Numbered from the stretch's first letter, positions 27,060 to 35,098 are shown. The stretch is 64,000 nt of DNA from Cryobacterium soli (GCF_003611035.1 NZ_CP030033.1:3534001-3598000), one strand, 5' to 3'. Notes: generated by a model not told the origin, from the sequence alone. Program-made: numbers and translations.

Positions 27060-28615
27060 ACGTACTCGTGCCCCTCGTCGTCGCCATCCCGCTTCTCGGT
27101 GCCGCCCTCGCCATCGCGCTCGGCCGCCGCTCCCGCTACCAGGTGGCCGTGAGCGTGCTCACGCTCTCCGCGGTCGTCGTGATCAGCAGCATCCTGTTGG
27201 TGCTCGTCGACCAGCACGGCCCGGCCGTGGTGAACGTGGGCGGCTGGCAGCCACCGTTCGGCATCGTGCTCGTCGTGGACCGTCTGTCGGCCATCATGCT
27301 GCTCGTGTCGGCCCTGATGCTGCTCGGCGTGCTGCTCTTCGCCGTGGGCCAGGGCATCGTCGACAGCAACCGGGAGACCCCGGTGTCGATCTTCCACCCC
27401 ACCTATCTGGTGCTGTCGGCGGGTCTGTTCAACGCGTTCATCGCCGGCGACCTGTTCAACATGTACGTGGGCTTCGAGATGCTGCTCTCGGCCAGTTACG
27501 TGCTGCTCACCCTCGGCGGCACGGGGGCGCGAATCCGGGCCGGCGTCACGTACATCGTCGTCAGCCTGATCTCGTCGATCCTGTTCCTGTCGGCCATCGC
27601 GCTCATCTACGGCGCGACCGGAACAGTGACGCTGGCGCTGCTGGCCGAGCGCATCCCGCAGCTGCCCGGGGACGTGCAGATGATCCTCGGGCTGATGCTG
27701 CTCATCGCGTTCAGCGTGAAGGCGGCCGTGTTCCCGCTGTCGTTCTGGCTGCCGGATTCGTACCCGACCGCGCCGGCCCCGGTCACGGCGGTATTCGCGG
27801 GCCTGCTCACCAAGGTGGGCGTGTACGCCATCCTGCGCACCCAGACGTTGTTGTTCCCCGACAACCAGTTCTCGCTGCCGCTGATGATCGTGGCGCTGCT
27901 CACCATGGTGATCGGCATCTTCGGCGCGCTCGCCCAGGCCGACATCAAACGGTTGCTGTCGTTCACCCTGGTGAGCCACATCGGTTACATGATCTTCGGT
28001 ATCGCCCTTGGCACCGAGGCGGCGATCGCGGCCACCATCTTCTACGTCGTGCACCACATCATGATCCAGACCACGCTGTTCCTCTGCGCGGGCCTGATCG
28101 AACGTATCGGCGGCACCACCTCTCTGGCCCGCTTGGGCGGGATGCTCAAGGCCGCGCCGCTGGTCGCCGTCCTGTTCTTCATCGGAGCGCTCAACCTCGG
28201 CGGCATCCCGCCGTTCTCCGGGTTCCTCGGCAAGGTGGCCCTGTTCGACGCGGGTGTGCAGGTGGGCGGCGCCCTCAGCTACGTGCTGCTCGCCGGGGGA
28301 GCGGCCACCTCGCTGCTCACCCTGTACGCGCTGGCCCGCGCCTGGAACATGGCGTTCTGGCGACCGCGACGGGACGTGGAGAACTACGACTCCGCCGTGC
28401 TCGACGCCCTGCAGGACGACCCGCACGACGAGGGCACGGTCACCACCAAGACCACCTCCGCGCTGATGACCGCGGCGACCGCCACCATGCTCGCCCTCAC
28501 CGTGAGCCTGACCGTCTTCGCCGGCCCTGCATTCGACCTGGCCACCCGCGCCGCGGAGAACATCTCCGACCCGTCGGTCTACATCGACGCCGTCTTCCCG
28601 GGAGGCACCCCGTGA
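27056..28615 (+). CDS. mrpD: Mrp antiporter subunit D
   Basis: A 519-residue NuoM/N-like antiporter subunit with about fourteen helices. Conserved positions include N-M-Y-V-G-F-E-M-L-L-S-A-S-Y-V-L with the functional Glu, V-K-A-A-V-F-P-L-S-F-W-L-P-D-S-Y-P-T-A-P-A-P-V-T-A-V-F-A-G-L-L-T-K-V-G with the functional Lys residues, and D-I-K-R-L-L-S-F-T-L-V-S-H-I-G-Y. It works with MrpA in coupled Na+ and proton translocation across the cytoplasmic membrane. The ATG overlaps the mrpC stop. Confidence 0.94.
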   Translation: MNVLVPLVVAIPLLGAALAIALGRRSRYQVAVSVLTLSAVVVISSILLVLVDQHGPAVVNVGGWQPPFGIVLVVDRLSAIMLLVSALMLLGVLLFAVGQGIVDSNRETPVSIFHPTYLVLSAGLFNAFIAGDLFNMYVGFEMLLSASYVLLTLGGTGARIRAGVTYIVVSLISSILFLSAIALIYGATGTVTLALLAERIPQLPGDVQMILGLMLLIAFSVKAAVFPLSFWLPDSYPTAPAPVTAVFAGLLTKVGVYAILRTQTLLFPDNQFSLPLMIVALLTMVIGIFGALAQADIKRLLSFTLVSHIGYMIFGIALGTEAAIAATIFYVVHHIMIQTTLFLCAGLIERIGGTTSLARLGGMLKAAPLVAVLFFIGALNLGGIPPFSGFLGKVALFDAGVQVGGALSYVLLAGGAATSLLTLYALARAWNMAFWRPRRDVENYDSAVLDALQDDPHDEGTVTTKTTSALMTAATATMLALTVSLTVFAGPAFDLATRAAENISDPSVYIDAVFPGGTP

Positions 28616-29265
28616 GCAGCGTACGCGAACGCCTCGGCGGACTGATCAGCCAGCTGCCCCTGTTCCTCGGCCTGGTGCTGCTCTGGTCGTTGCTCTGGGG
28701 CAAGTTCTCCTGGCTGAACCTCGTCACCGGCGCGGTCTTCGCGGCCGTGGTCTCCGTCGTGTTCTACCTGCCTGCGGTGCAGCTCAGCGGCCGGATCAAC
28801 CTGTGGCGCAGCGTCTGGCTGTTCGTCAAACTGATCTGGGACATCGTGCGGGCATCCGTGGATGTGTCCTGGCTCGCCCTCGGACCGGGCTACACGCCGA
28901 GCAACGCGATCCTGGCCGTGCACCTGCGCACCCGGAGTGACCTGATCCTCACCTGGACCGCCGTGGCCACCTCGATCGTGCCGGGCTCCATCGTGGTGGA
29001 CATCGAGCGGGTCGACTCGACCCTGTACCTGCACGTCATCAACATGCACGACGAGGTGGAGGCCGACGCCTTCCGCGCCCGGGTGCTCGCGACCGAACGT
29101 CGTATCGTGATGGCCTTCGGTTCGCGCGAAGATGTGGAGCGGGTCTGCCAGGTGCGCGCCGACGAGGAACGCAGCGACGGTGCCCCCGGCGCCCCTGGCC
29201 CGCACGCCCCGCACGGCCCCGGCACGCCCTCCTCCACCGGTCCCGAGAACGGAGCCACCGTATGA
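28612..29265 (+). CDS. mrpE: Mrp antiporter subunit E
   Basis: A 217-residue MnhE-family subunit. Two membrane segments (L-F-L-G-L-V-L-L-W-S-L-L-W-G-K-F-S-W and L-V-T-G-A-V-F-A-A-V-V-S-V-V-F-Y-L-P) are followed by a soluble domain with R-T-R-S-D-L-I-L-T-W-T-A-V-A-T-S-I-V-P-G-S-I-V-V-D and L-Y-L-H-V-I-N-M-H-D. The last 35 residues are Pro/Gly/His-rich. The GTG start overlaps the mrpD stop. The role of E in the complex is structural. Confidence 0.9.
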   Translation: MSSVRERLGGLISQLPLFLGLVLLWSLLWGKFSWLNLVTGAVFAAVVSVVFYLPAVQLSGRINLWRSVWLFVKLIWDIVRASVDVSWLALGPGYTPSNAILAVHLRTRSDLILTWTAVATSIVPGSIVVDIERVDSTLYLHVINMHDEVEADAFRARVLATERRIVMAFGSREDVERVCQVRADEERSDGAPGAPGPHAPHGPGTPSSTGPENGATV

Positions 29266-29534
29266 CCCCCATGGACATCGTTGCCGTCGTCGCCGGAATC
29301 CTGTTCGGCGCCGGCGCCCTGGCCGCCGTCTACCGCATCATCCGTGGACCGAGCGTGCTCGACCGGGTGATCGCCTCCGACGTGCTCGTGGCCACCATCA
29401 TCTGCGCCCTGGGCGCCGAGATGGCGTTCAACCGGCACACCGACAACCTGCCGGTGCTGCTCGTGCTGGCCCTCTTCGCGGTGCTCGGCTCGCTCAGCGT
29501 GGCCCGGTTCCTGCCCGGACGGGACCGCGCATGA
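29262..29534 (+). CDS. mrpF: Mrp antiporter subunit F
   Basis: A 90-residue, three-helix MnhF protein. Y-R-I-I-R-G-P-S-V-L-D-R-V-I-A-S-D-V-L is the family hallmark, and the Asp after the first helix is functionally important in known MrpF proteins. The start overlaps the mrpE stop and the stop overlaps mrpG. Confidence 0.93.
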   Translation: MTPMDIVAVVAGILFGAGALAAVYRIIRGPSVLDRVIASDVLVATIICALGAEMAFNRHTDNLPVLLVLALFAVLGSLSVARFLPGRDRA

Positions 29535-29869
29535 GCGCCGTCTGGAGCGACGTGGTCACCGCCGTCCTGGTGCTGCTCGCCGCCGTGATGTGCCTGGCCG
29601 CCGGCGTCGGCCTGCTCCGCTTCCCCGACGTGCTCACCCGGCTGCACTCGGCCACGAAGCCCCAGATCCTCGGCCTGATGGCGGTCACCCTCGACATCGC
29701 GGTGACGAACTTCAGCGTCGGCACCGTCACCCTCGTCGTCGCGATCGTGCTGTTCCAGTCGCTCACCGCGCCGATGGCGGCGCACCTGGTGGCCCGTGCC
29801 GCGTACCAGACCGACCACCTGCGGCCGGATTTGCTGGTGCTCGACGAGCTCCGGGACGCACGCGGCTGA
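29531..29869 (+). CDS. mrpG: Mrp antiporter subunit G
   Basis: A 112-residue MnhG/PhaG subunit with three helices: L-A-A-G-V-G-L-L-R-F-P-D-V-L-T-R-L-H-S-A-T-K-P-Q-I-L-G is the signature. It closes the A(B)-C-D-E-F-G operon. The stop codon is immediately followed by the predicted glyA -10 box, with no terminator between, so glyA may receive some read-through. Confidence 0.93.
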   Translation: MSAVWSDVVTAVLVLLAAVMCLAAGVGLLRFPDVLTRLHSATKPQILGLMAVTLDIAVTNFSVGTVTLVVAIVLFQSLTAPMAAHLVARAAYQTDHLRPDLLVLDELRDARG

Positions 29870-29875
29870 TAGTAT
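29870..29875 (+). promoter_or_regulatory. -10 box TAGTAT for glyA
   Basis: TAGTAT begins one base after the mrpG stop. A start 6-7 bases downstream (about 29882) would put the 5' end of the RNA at P1 of the ZTP riboswitch. Confidence 0.6.
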
Positions 29876-29879
29876 GGCC

Positions 29880-29958
29880 GAGTCGCAACTGGCGTAGCAC
29901 GAAAGATGGGTCACCATCGGGGAGCGACTGACACGGTTAGTGGCCGCACGCCTGGGCC
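29880..29958 (+). ncRNA. ZTP (pfl-type) riboswitch upstream of glyA
   Basis: Matches the ZTP/ZMP aptamer. P1 pairs AGTCGC (29881-29886) with GCGACT (29924-29929). The A-A-C-T-G-G-C-G internal-loop strand follows P1. P2 is GATGG-n4-CCATC (29905-29918), then CGGGGAGCGAC. After a 12-base linker comes the highly conserved ACGCCTGGGCC block (29948-29958), which folds with GGCC at 29942 as P3. ZTP riboswitches turn on glyA, folD and purH-type genes when 10-formyl-THF is short. The GAGGAG ribosome site lies 24 bases downstream without a clear terminator, so control may be translational. Confidence 0.92.
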
Positions 29959-29994
29959 ACGACACATCCATCTATATGTATGAGGAGTTCTCCC

Positions 29995-31293
29995 GTGTCC
30001 GACACTGTGCTGACTAGTTCCGTACCCTCCACCTTCAACGACTCCCTCGAGGTCGTCGACCCCGAGATCGCCGCGATCCTCGAGCTCGAGCTCGGTCGCC
30101 AGCGCGACTACCTCGAGATGATCGCCAGCGAGAACTTCGTGCCCCGCGCCATCCTGCAGTCGCAGGGGTCGGTGCTCACCAACAAGTACGCCGAGGGCTA
30201 CCCGGGCCGCCGCTACTACGGCGGCTGCGAGTACGTCGACGTGGCCGAGCAGCTCGCCATCGACCGTGCCAAGAGCCTCTTCGGCGCCGAGTACGCGAAC
30301 GTGCAGCCGCACTCCGGTGCCACCGCCAACGCCGCGGTGCTCTCCGCGATCGCCACGCCAGGCGACACCATCCTGGGCCTGGAGCTCGCGCACGGCGGCC
30401 ACCTCACCCACGGGATGAAGCTCAACTTCTCCGGCAAGCTCTACAACCCGGTCGCCTACGGCGTCGACCCGGAGACCTTCCGCGTCGACATGGACGTGGT
30501 GCGCGATAAGGCCCTCGAGCACAAGCCGCAGGTCATCATCGCCGGCTGGTCGGCGTACCCCCGCCAGCTCGACTTCGCCGCGTTCCGCGCCATCGCCGAC
30601 GAGGTGGGCGCCAAGCTCTGGGTCGACATGGCCCACTTCGCCGGCCTCGTCGCCGCAGGCCTCCACCCGTCACCGGTGCCCTACGCCGACGTCGTGTCCA
30701 GCACCGTGCACAAGACCCTCGCGGGCCCGCGCTCGGGCTTCATCCTCTCCCGCGACACCGCGCTGGCAAAGAAGCTCAACTCCAACGTCTTCCCCGGCCA
30801 GCAGGGCGGCCCGCTCATGCACGTGATCGCCGCCAAGGCAACCGCGTTCAAGCTCGCCGCAACCCCCGAGTTCAAGGAACGCCAGGAGCGCACCCTCCGC
30901 GGCGCCCGGATCCTCGCCGACCGCCTCACCGCCGACGACTCCCGCGCCGCAGGCATCGACGTGCTCACCGGCGGCACCGACGTGCACCTGGTGCTCGCCG
31001 ACCTGCGCCACTCTGAGATCAACGGCCAGCAGGCCGAAGACGCGCTGCACGAGGTGGGCATCACCGTCAACCGCAACTCGGTGCCGTTCGACCCGCGCCC
31101 GCCGATGGTCACCTCTGGCCTCCGCATCGGCACGCCCGCCCTGGCCACCCGTGGTTTCGGCGACGCCGAGTTCACCGTGGTCTCCGACGTCATCGCCGAG
31201 GCCCTCAAGCCCGGCGCCGACATCCCCGCGCTCCGCGCCCGGGTGAAGGGCCTCACCGACGCGTTCCCGCTCTACCCCGGCCTCTCCCAGTAG
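29995..31293 (+). CDS. glyA: Serine hydroxymethyltransferase
   Basis: PLP enzyme that interconverts serine and glycine while loading THF with a methylene group. The 432-residue protein has the expected motifs: [22 protein letters not shown], and the PLP-lysine segment [16 protein letters not shown]. The start is the GTG at 29995, seven bases after GAGGAG; an ATG at 29980 lies ahead of the ribosome site. It is under a ZTP riboswitch. A hairpin follows the gene, then folD on the same strand. Confidence 0.97.
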   Translation: MSDTVLTSSVPSTFNDSLEVVDPEIAAILELELGRQRDYLEMIASENFVPRAILQSQGSVLTNKYAEGYPGRRYYGGCEYVDVAEQLAIDRAKSLFGAEYANVQPHSGATANAAVLSAIATPGDTILGLELAHGGHLTHGMKLNFSGKLYNPVAYGVDPETFRVDMDVVRDKALEHKPQVIIAGWSAYPRQLDFAAFRAIADEVGAKLWVDMAHFAGLVAAGLHPSPVPYADVVSSTVHKTLAGPRSGFILSRDTALAKKLNSNVFPGQQGGPLMHVIAAKATAFKLAATPEFKERQERTLRGARILADRLTADDSRAAGIDVLTGGTDVHLVLADLRHSEINGQQAEDALHEVGITVNRNSVPFDPRPPMVTSGLRIGTPALATRGFGDAEFTVVSDVIAEALKPGADIPALRARVKGLTDAFPLYPGLSQ

Positions 31294-31305
31294 GCCTTCT
31301 CGGGC

Positions 31306-31345
31306 GGTGACGGATGCTGAGCCTCGCGTGAGCGCATCCGTCACC
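31306..31345 (+). terminator. Hairpin after glyA
   Basis: Perfect 12-bp stem GGTGACGGATGC / GCATCCGTCACC with a 16-base loop. There is no T-run, so it may pause or protect the glyA 3' end instead of fully separating glyA from folD. Confidence 0.6.
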
Positions 31346-31406
31346 ACCCGCACCGGCCATCGCCCGCGCCCCGGAGGCGCCGGACCGATGCGCGTTCGGC
31401 GTGGTC

Positions 31407-31423
31407 CTGCCGCCCTGCGGCAG
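31407..31423 (+). promoter_or_regulatory. Small hairpin in the folD leader
   Basis: CTGCCGC-CCT-GCGGCAG, 33 bases before the folD start. A 7-bp stem with a three-base loop. Function unknown. Confidence 0.35.
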
Positions 31424-31455
31424 CCGCGCAGCACCACCGACAGATCGGATTTCGC

Positions 31456-32340
31456 ATGACCGCACTCACCCTCGACGGCGTCGCCACCGCGACCCAGGTC
31501 AAGCTCGAACTCGCCGAGCGCGTGCGCGCGCTGGCCGCGCACGGCATCGTGCCGGGCCTCGGCACCCTGCTCGTCGGCGACGATCCGGGCAGCCGCTCCT
31601 ACGTGGCCGGCAAGCACCGCGACTGCGCCGAGGTGGGTATCGAGTCCATCCGCATCGACCTGCCCGGCTCCGCCACCTCGGCGGATGTGCGCGCCGCGAT
31701 CACGGACCTCAACGCCGCCCGCGAGGTCACCGGTTACATCATCCAGCTGCCGTTGCCCGTGGGCCACAACGAGAACGCCATGCTCGAGCTGATGGACCCG
31801 GCCAAGGACGCCGACGGCCTGCACCCCACCAACCTGGGCCGCCTGGTGCTGGGCATCGAGGGCGAGCTCGACTCGCCGCTGCCGTGCACCCCCGCCGGCA
31901 TCGTGGAACTGCTGCGCCGCTACGAGGTGCCCATCGCCGGCAAGAACGTGGTCGTCATCGGCCGCGGCCTCACCGTGGGCCGCCCGCTGGGCCTGCTCTT
32001 CACCCGCAAGGGCCTGGACGCCACCGTCACCCTCACCCACTCCCGCACGGTCGACCTGGCCGGCGAGGTGCGCCGCGCCGACATCGTCGTGGCCGCTGTG
32101 GGCGTGCCGCACCTCGTGCAGGCCGACTGGATCAAGCCCGGCGCCGCCGTGCTCGACGTGGGCATCACCCGCGTGGAGGACCCGGAGACCGGCAAGGGCG
32201 TGCTTACCGGAGACGTGCACCCCGACGTCGCCTCGGTGGCCGGACACCTCTCGCCGAACCCCCGCGGAGTGGGCCCGATGACCCGCGCCATGCTCCTCGC
32301 CAACGTGGTCAAGGCCTCCGAGCGCCTCCTCAAGCCCTAG
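31456..32340 (+). CDS. folD: Bifunctional methylene-THF dehydrogenase / methenyl-THF cyclohydrolase
   Basis: Oxidises 5,10-methylene-THF with NADP and hydrolyses the product to 10-formyl-THF, the donor for PurN, PurH and PurU. The 294-residue protein contains the catalytic Y-V-A-G-K-H (Tyr and Lys), [20 protein letters not shown] and [16 protein letters not shown] for NADP, close to the common G-R-S-x-x-V-G motif with Gly-Leu in place of Ser. It lies 162 bases after glyA. The ribosome site is weak (CGGA). A palindromic repeat follows. Confidence 0.96.
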   Translation: MTALTLDGVATATQVKLELAERVRALAAHGIVPGLGTLLVGDDPGSRSYVAGKHRDCAEVGIESIRIDLPGSATSADVRAAITDLNAAREVTGYIIQLPLPVGHNENAMLELMDPAKDADGLHPTNLGRLVLGIEGELDSPLPCTPAGIVELLRRYEVPIAGKNVVVIGRGLTVGRPLGLLFTRKGLDATVTLTHSRTVDLAGEVRRADIVVAAVGVPHLVQADWIKPGAAVLDVGITRVEDPETGKGVLTGDVHPDVASVAGHLSPNPRGVGPMTRAMLLANVVKASERLLKP

Positions 32341-32350
32341 CCCCCTGTCC

Positions 32351-32408
32351 CCGCGAACTGTGGCCCCAAAATCGGCACGATTCTGGGGCCCAAGTCACGG
32401 GTCGCGGG
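32351..32408. repeat. Palindromic repeat family 1, copy C
   Basis: Arms CCGCGAACTGTGGCCCCA and TGGGGCCCAAGTCACGG-GTCGCGG around AAATCGG...GATTC. Located between convergent folD and the carbonic-anhydrase-like gene. Confidence 0.8.
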
Positions 32409-32415
32409 GGGTGGG

Positions 32416-32949
32416 TCAGGTCGCGAGGCGGTGCAGGGCTGCGTGGCCGAGGTAGTTCTCGGCGTTGTGACGGATGCCGTCGATCTCGTCGGCGGTGAGC
32501 TCCCGTCGCACCTTGGCCGGTACGCCGGCCACGAGCGAGCCGGGCGGCACGATGGTGCCCTCGAGCACCACGGCCCCGGCGGCCACGAGCGACCCGGCGC
32601 CGATCACGGCCCCATTGAGCACCGTGGCGGCCATGCCGATCAGGGCGCCGTCCTCGACCGTGCAACCGTGTAGCACCGCGCCGTGACCCACCGAGACGTC
32701 GCGGCCGACGATGAGCGGGAAGCCGCCGTCGACGTGGCAGGAGACGTTGTCCTGCAGGTTGGAGCCCGCGCCGATGCGGATCGGTTCGGCCTCGGCACGT
32801 AGCACCGCGTTGTACCAGACGCTCGCGTGCTCGGCCAGGCTCACGTTGCCCACCAGCACGGCACCGGCGGCGACGAACGCGCTCTCGGCCACGTGCGGCC
32901 CCGGACGGTCGGGCAGGGTGATGAGGCGGGCGGCGTTGTCGGCGGTCAT
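32416..32949 (-). CDS. Gamma-carbonic anhydrase-like hexapeptide-repeat protein
   Basis: A 177-residue left-handed beta-helix protein of the YrdA/PaaY/Cam group. Hexapeptide turns ([LIV]-G-x-x repeats) span most of its length. The zinc-binding His set of gamma-carbonic anhydrases is present as His72 (C-H-V-D-G-G), His89 and His94 (V-G-H-G-A-V-L-H-G-C), expected to be shared between subunits of a trimer. Y-N-A-V-L-R-A-E near residue 50 is also typical. CO2 hydration is possible but unproven for this subgroup. It is divergent from the IS30 element and YbaK gene, and its upstream region contains half of a family 1 repeat. Confidence 0.85.
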   Translation of the reverse strand: MTADNAARLITLPDRPGPHVAESAFVAAGAVLVGNVSLAEHASVWYNAVLRAEAEPIRIGAGSNLQDNVSCHVDGGFPLIVGRDVSVGHGAVLHGCTVEDGALIGMAATVLNGAVIGAGSLVAAGAVVLEGTIVPPGSLVAGVPAKVRRELTADEIDGIRHNAENYLGHAALHRLAT

Positions 32950-32955
32950 GGCTCC

Positions 32956-32961
32956 ACCCTA
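32956..32961 (-). promoter_or_regulatory. -10 box TAGGGT, leaderless start of the carbonic-anhydrase-like gene
   Basis: On the minus strand TAGGGT, then GGAGCC, then the ATG at 32949. GGAG is only two bases from the ATG. Confidence 0.55.
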
Positions 32962-32975
32962 GTTGCGCATCCACG

Positions 32976-33022
32976 CCCCGCGAACTGTGAGATATGCCCC
33001 GAAAATCTCGGGCGGTTTCCAG
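32976..33022. repeat. Palindromic repeat family 1, copy D, left part
   Basis: CCCCGCGAACTGTGAG...CCCCGAAAATCTCGGG matches the left arms of copies A-C and ends at the IS30 boundary. Confidence 0.65.
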
Positions 33023-33023
33023 T

Positions 33024-34475
33024 GGTCGTTGCAACACCGGATGGTTTAGGTACTGAAAAGTAGATCACGTAAGCGCTCGGCTGGGGTATCCCAGTCGAGC
33101 GTTTTGCGTGGGCGGGCGTTGAGTTCTTGGGCGACGTGTTCGAGGTCTTCGGGGCCGTAGATGTTCAGGTCTGTGCCTTTGGGGAAGTATTGGCGCAGGA
33201 GCCCGTTGGTGTTCTCGTTCGTTCCGCGCTGCCAGGGGCTGGCGGGGTCGCAGAAGTAGACGTTCATACCGGTGTCCGTCTTGACCGTCCTGTGGGCGGC
33301 CATTTCTGATCCTTGGTCCCAGGTCAGTGATCCGCGCAGGTGCTCGGGCAGGGTGCCGATCGTGCTGATCAGGGCGTCGCGGACGGACTCGGCGGTGTGG
33401 TCGTGGGGCAGGTGGAGCAGCATGACGTAGCGGGTGGTGCGTTCGACCAGAGTGCCGATCGCGCTCTGGTTGAGGGTGCCGGTGATGAGGTCCCCTTCCC
33501 AGTGCCCGGGAACGGCCCGGTCCTCGACTTCGGGAGGACGCTCGGAGATCATGACCATGGGGTCCACGAAACGAGGCCGGCGGGCGTCGCCGGTGTTCTG
33601 CGTTTTGCGGCGGGCCCGGCCGGTGCGTAACGCCGCAGTAAGTTCCCGGCGTAATCCACCGCGGCCTTGGAGATACAAGGCTTGGTAGATCGTCTCGTGG
33701 GTCACGCGCATCTCCTGATCATCGGGATAAGTCTTGATCAGAGTGTGGCTGATTTGTTCTGGTGACCAGTGGAATTGCAGTCCCGTCGTGACGAACGCGC
33801 GCAGTCGGGGTGACGTTTCCAGCTTCCGGGGCTTGGGTCGGGGCCGTCGGGTGGCAGCGGCGCGGTGCGCCGCATAAGGCAGGTAGCCGCGCTCAGGCAC
33901 GGTATTGCGCGCGATTTCCCGACTGATCGTGGATGGCGACCGGCGCAACACCGCCGCGATCGACCGCAGCGACGCACCTGCCACGGTCATGTCGCGGATC
34001 TTCTCCCGTTCGAGCAATGACAAGTAACGAGCATGGATCGGGTCAGCCAGCGCCGCCGGCACCGAAGGAACAATCGTGGTCACACCACTTGTGTAGTCGA
34101 TCACCCGTCCGTCAGGGTGAATTCTCTTGTGCCCCGACTGTCGGATCCCACGGTCCCAGTCATGGGCGGTGCGAACATGCACGCCGACCTGCCGTGCCGC
34201 TTCTGAACGACGGATACCCGCAGCACGCAACTGGAGGTACTCGTCCTTGCACGGGTGTGGCCCACGACCAGGGACGCCTTTGGTCGGATTCCAGCCATAA
34301 CAGGTGCGCTCGTTGAAGCCGAGCTCAGCTGCCGCTGCAGCCCGGGTTCCGAGCCTGGCGACAGCGGAAAAGAACGCATCTCTATCCGCCTGCGAGTACC
34401 TACGATTCTTCGAAACTCTCTTGCCCCAAGACACGGTCGTTGCAACTCCCAGATATGCGGGGTGTTGCAACGACC
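33024..34475 (-). mobile_element. IS30-family insertion sequence
   Basis: A 1452-bp element bounded by perfect 15-bp inverted repeats: GGTCGTTGCAACACC at 33024-33038 and its complement at 34461-34475. It contains one transposase gene reading inward from the right end. Flanking bases (...CCAGT and GCTAG...) show no clear target duplication. On both sides lie halves of a family 1 palindromic repeat, so the element probably inserted into that repeat. An extra internal copy of part of the right repeat (34434-34446) is present. The transposase is full length, so the element may still be active. Confidence 0.9.
33046..34434 (-). CDS. IS30-family transposase
   Basis: A DDE transposase of about 462 residues. 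Two N-terminal helix-turn-helix regions (A-A-A-A-E-L-G-F-N-E-R-T-C-Y-G-W and S-L-R-S-I-A-A-V-L-R-R-S-P-S-T-I-S-R-E-I-A-R-N) are followed by an RNase H-like core: G-H-W-E-G-D-L-I-T-G (first Asp), W-D-Q-G-S-E-M-A (second Asp) and N-E-N-T-N-G-L-L-R-Q-Y-F-P-K-G-T-D (Glu). The GTG at 34434 is the proposed start, although a TTG at 34470 inside the terminal repeat shares the frame. The GTG sits in one arm of a 13-bp inverted repeat, which would block translation of read-through mRNA. Confidence 0.92.
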   Translation of the reverse strand: MSWGKRVSKNRRYSQADRDAFFSAVARLGTRAAAAAELGFNERTCYGWNPTKGVPGRGPHPCKDEYLQLRAAGIRRSEAARQVGVHVRTAHDWDRGIRQSGHKRIHPDGRVIDYTSGVTTIVPSVPAALADPIHARYLSLLEREKIRDMTVAGASLRSIAAVLRRSPSTISREIARNTVPERGYLPYAAHRAAATRRPRPKPRKLETSPRLRAFVTTGLQFHWSPEQISHTLIKTYPDDQEMRVTHETIYQALYLQGRGGLRRELTAALRTGRARRKTQNTGDARRPRFVDPMVMISERPPEVEDRAVPGHWEGDLITGTLNQSAIGTLVERTTRYVMLLHLPHDHTAESVRDALISTIGTLPEHLRGSLTWDQGSEMAAHRTVKTDTGMNVYFCDPASPWQRGTNENTNGLLRQYFPKGTDLNIYGPEDLEHVAQELNARPRKTLDWDTPAERLRDLLFST

Positions 34476-34477
34476 GC

Positions 34478-34522
34478 TAGAACCCAAGTCGGATTTTGGG
34501 TGCTGTGCTCACGCTTCGCGGA
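34478..34522. repeat. Palindromic repeat family 1, copy D, right part
   Basis: ACCCAAGTCGGATTTTGGG...GTGCTCACGCTTCGCGG resembles the right arms of copies A and C and starts at the IS30 boundary. Confidence 0.6.
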
Positions 34523-34525
34523 CTC

Positions 34526-34531
34526 TAGGAT
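34526..34531 (+). promoter_or_regulatory. -10 box TAGGAT, leaderless start of the YbaK-like gene
   Basis: TAGGAT, then TCAGGG, then the ATG at 34538. It lies just outside the repeat half, about 50 bases from the IS30 end. Confidence 0.6.
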
Positions 34532-34537
34532 TCAGGG

Positions 34538-35020
34538 ATGGTGAACACAGCGCATCCCGCCGTTGACAGAGTGCGTCTGGCACTGAATGCCCAGGGGGTG
34601 GACCCCGAGATCCGCTGGTTCGACGATGCGACCACGACCGCGGTCGCCGCGGCCGCTGCGTTGGGCATCGAGGTGGGTGCGATCGCTAACTCGCTGGTCT
34701 TCACCCTCGATGGTGACCCGCTACTCGTGCTCACCTCTGGCGCACACCGGGTGGACACCGCCTGGCTGGGGGAGCGCCTCGGCGGCACCATCGGCCGCGC
34801 GTCAAAAGACCTCGTGAAGGAGGCCACCGGGCAGGTAATCGGCGGAGTCGCGCCCGTCGGGCATCCGTCGCCGATCCGCACCCTGGTCGACGAGGATCTC
34901 GCCGGCTATCCCGTGGTCTGGGCCGCTGCCGGGCACGCCCACACGGTGTTTCCCACCACGTTCGCCGAGCTGCTGCGCCTCACCGGAGGCGAGGCGACCC
35001 CGGTGGTTCCGACCGCTTAG
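34538..35020 (+). CDS. YbaK/prolyl-tRNA synthetase-associated editing-domain protein
   Basis: A 160-residue free-standing editing domain. Such proteins deacylate mischarged tRNAs, for example Cys-tRNAPro or Ala-tRNAPro. Family features: T-A-V-A-A-A-A-A-L-G-I-E-V-G-A-I-A-N-S-L-V-F, L-V-L-T-S-G-A-H-R-V-D, S-K-D-L-V-K-E-A-T-G-Q-V-I-G-G-V-A-P-V-G-H and a C-terminal G-H-A-H-T-V-F segment. The K-x-A-T-G-Q-x-I-G-G-V-x-P-x-G-H stretch forms the substrate pocket. Which tRNA it edits is unknown. Confidence 0.88.
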   Translation: MVNTAHPAVDRVRLALNAQGVDPEIRWFDDATTTAVAAAAALGIEVGAIANSLVFTLDGDPLLVLTSGAHRVDTAWLGERLGGTIGRASKDLVKEATGQVIGGVAPVGHPSPIRTLVDEDLAGYPVVWAAAGHAHTVFPTTFAELLRLTGGEATPVVPTA

Positions 35021-35051
35021 GCGTCCAGGTCGGGCCCGTCTCAGACTCACG

Positions 35052-35098
35052 TGCGGACTTCCCGCCTTCGTGGGCACAACGAAGGCGGGAAGTCCGCA
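35052..35098. terminator. Perfect 20-bp hairpin between convergent YbaK and galK genes
   Basis: TGCGGACTTCCCGCCTTCGT, loop GGGCACA, then the exact complement. There is no T-run on either side. It may act as a bidirectional terminator or belong to the same class as the other palindromic repeats; no second copy is in this window. Confidence 0.65.

Noticed and set aside
33018..34480. Target-site duplication of the IS30 element
   Set aside because: The bases next to the inverted repeats (CCAGT and GCTAG) do not give an unambiguous direct repeat.
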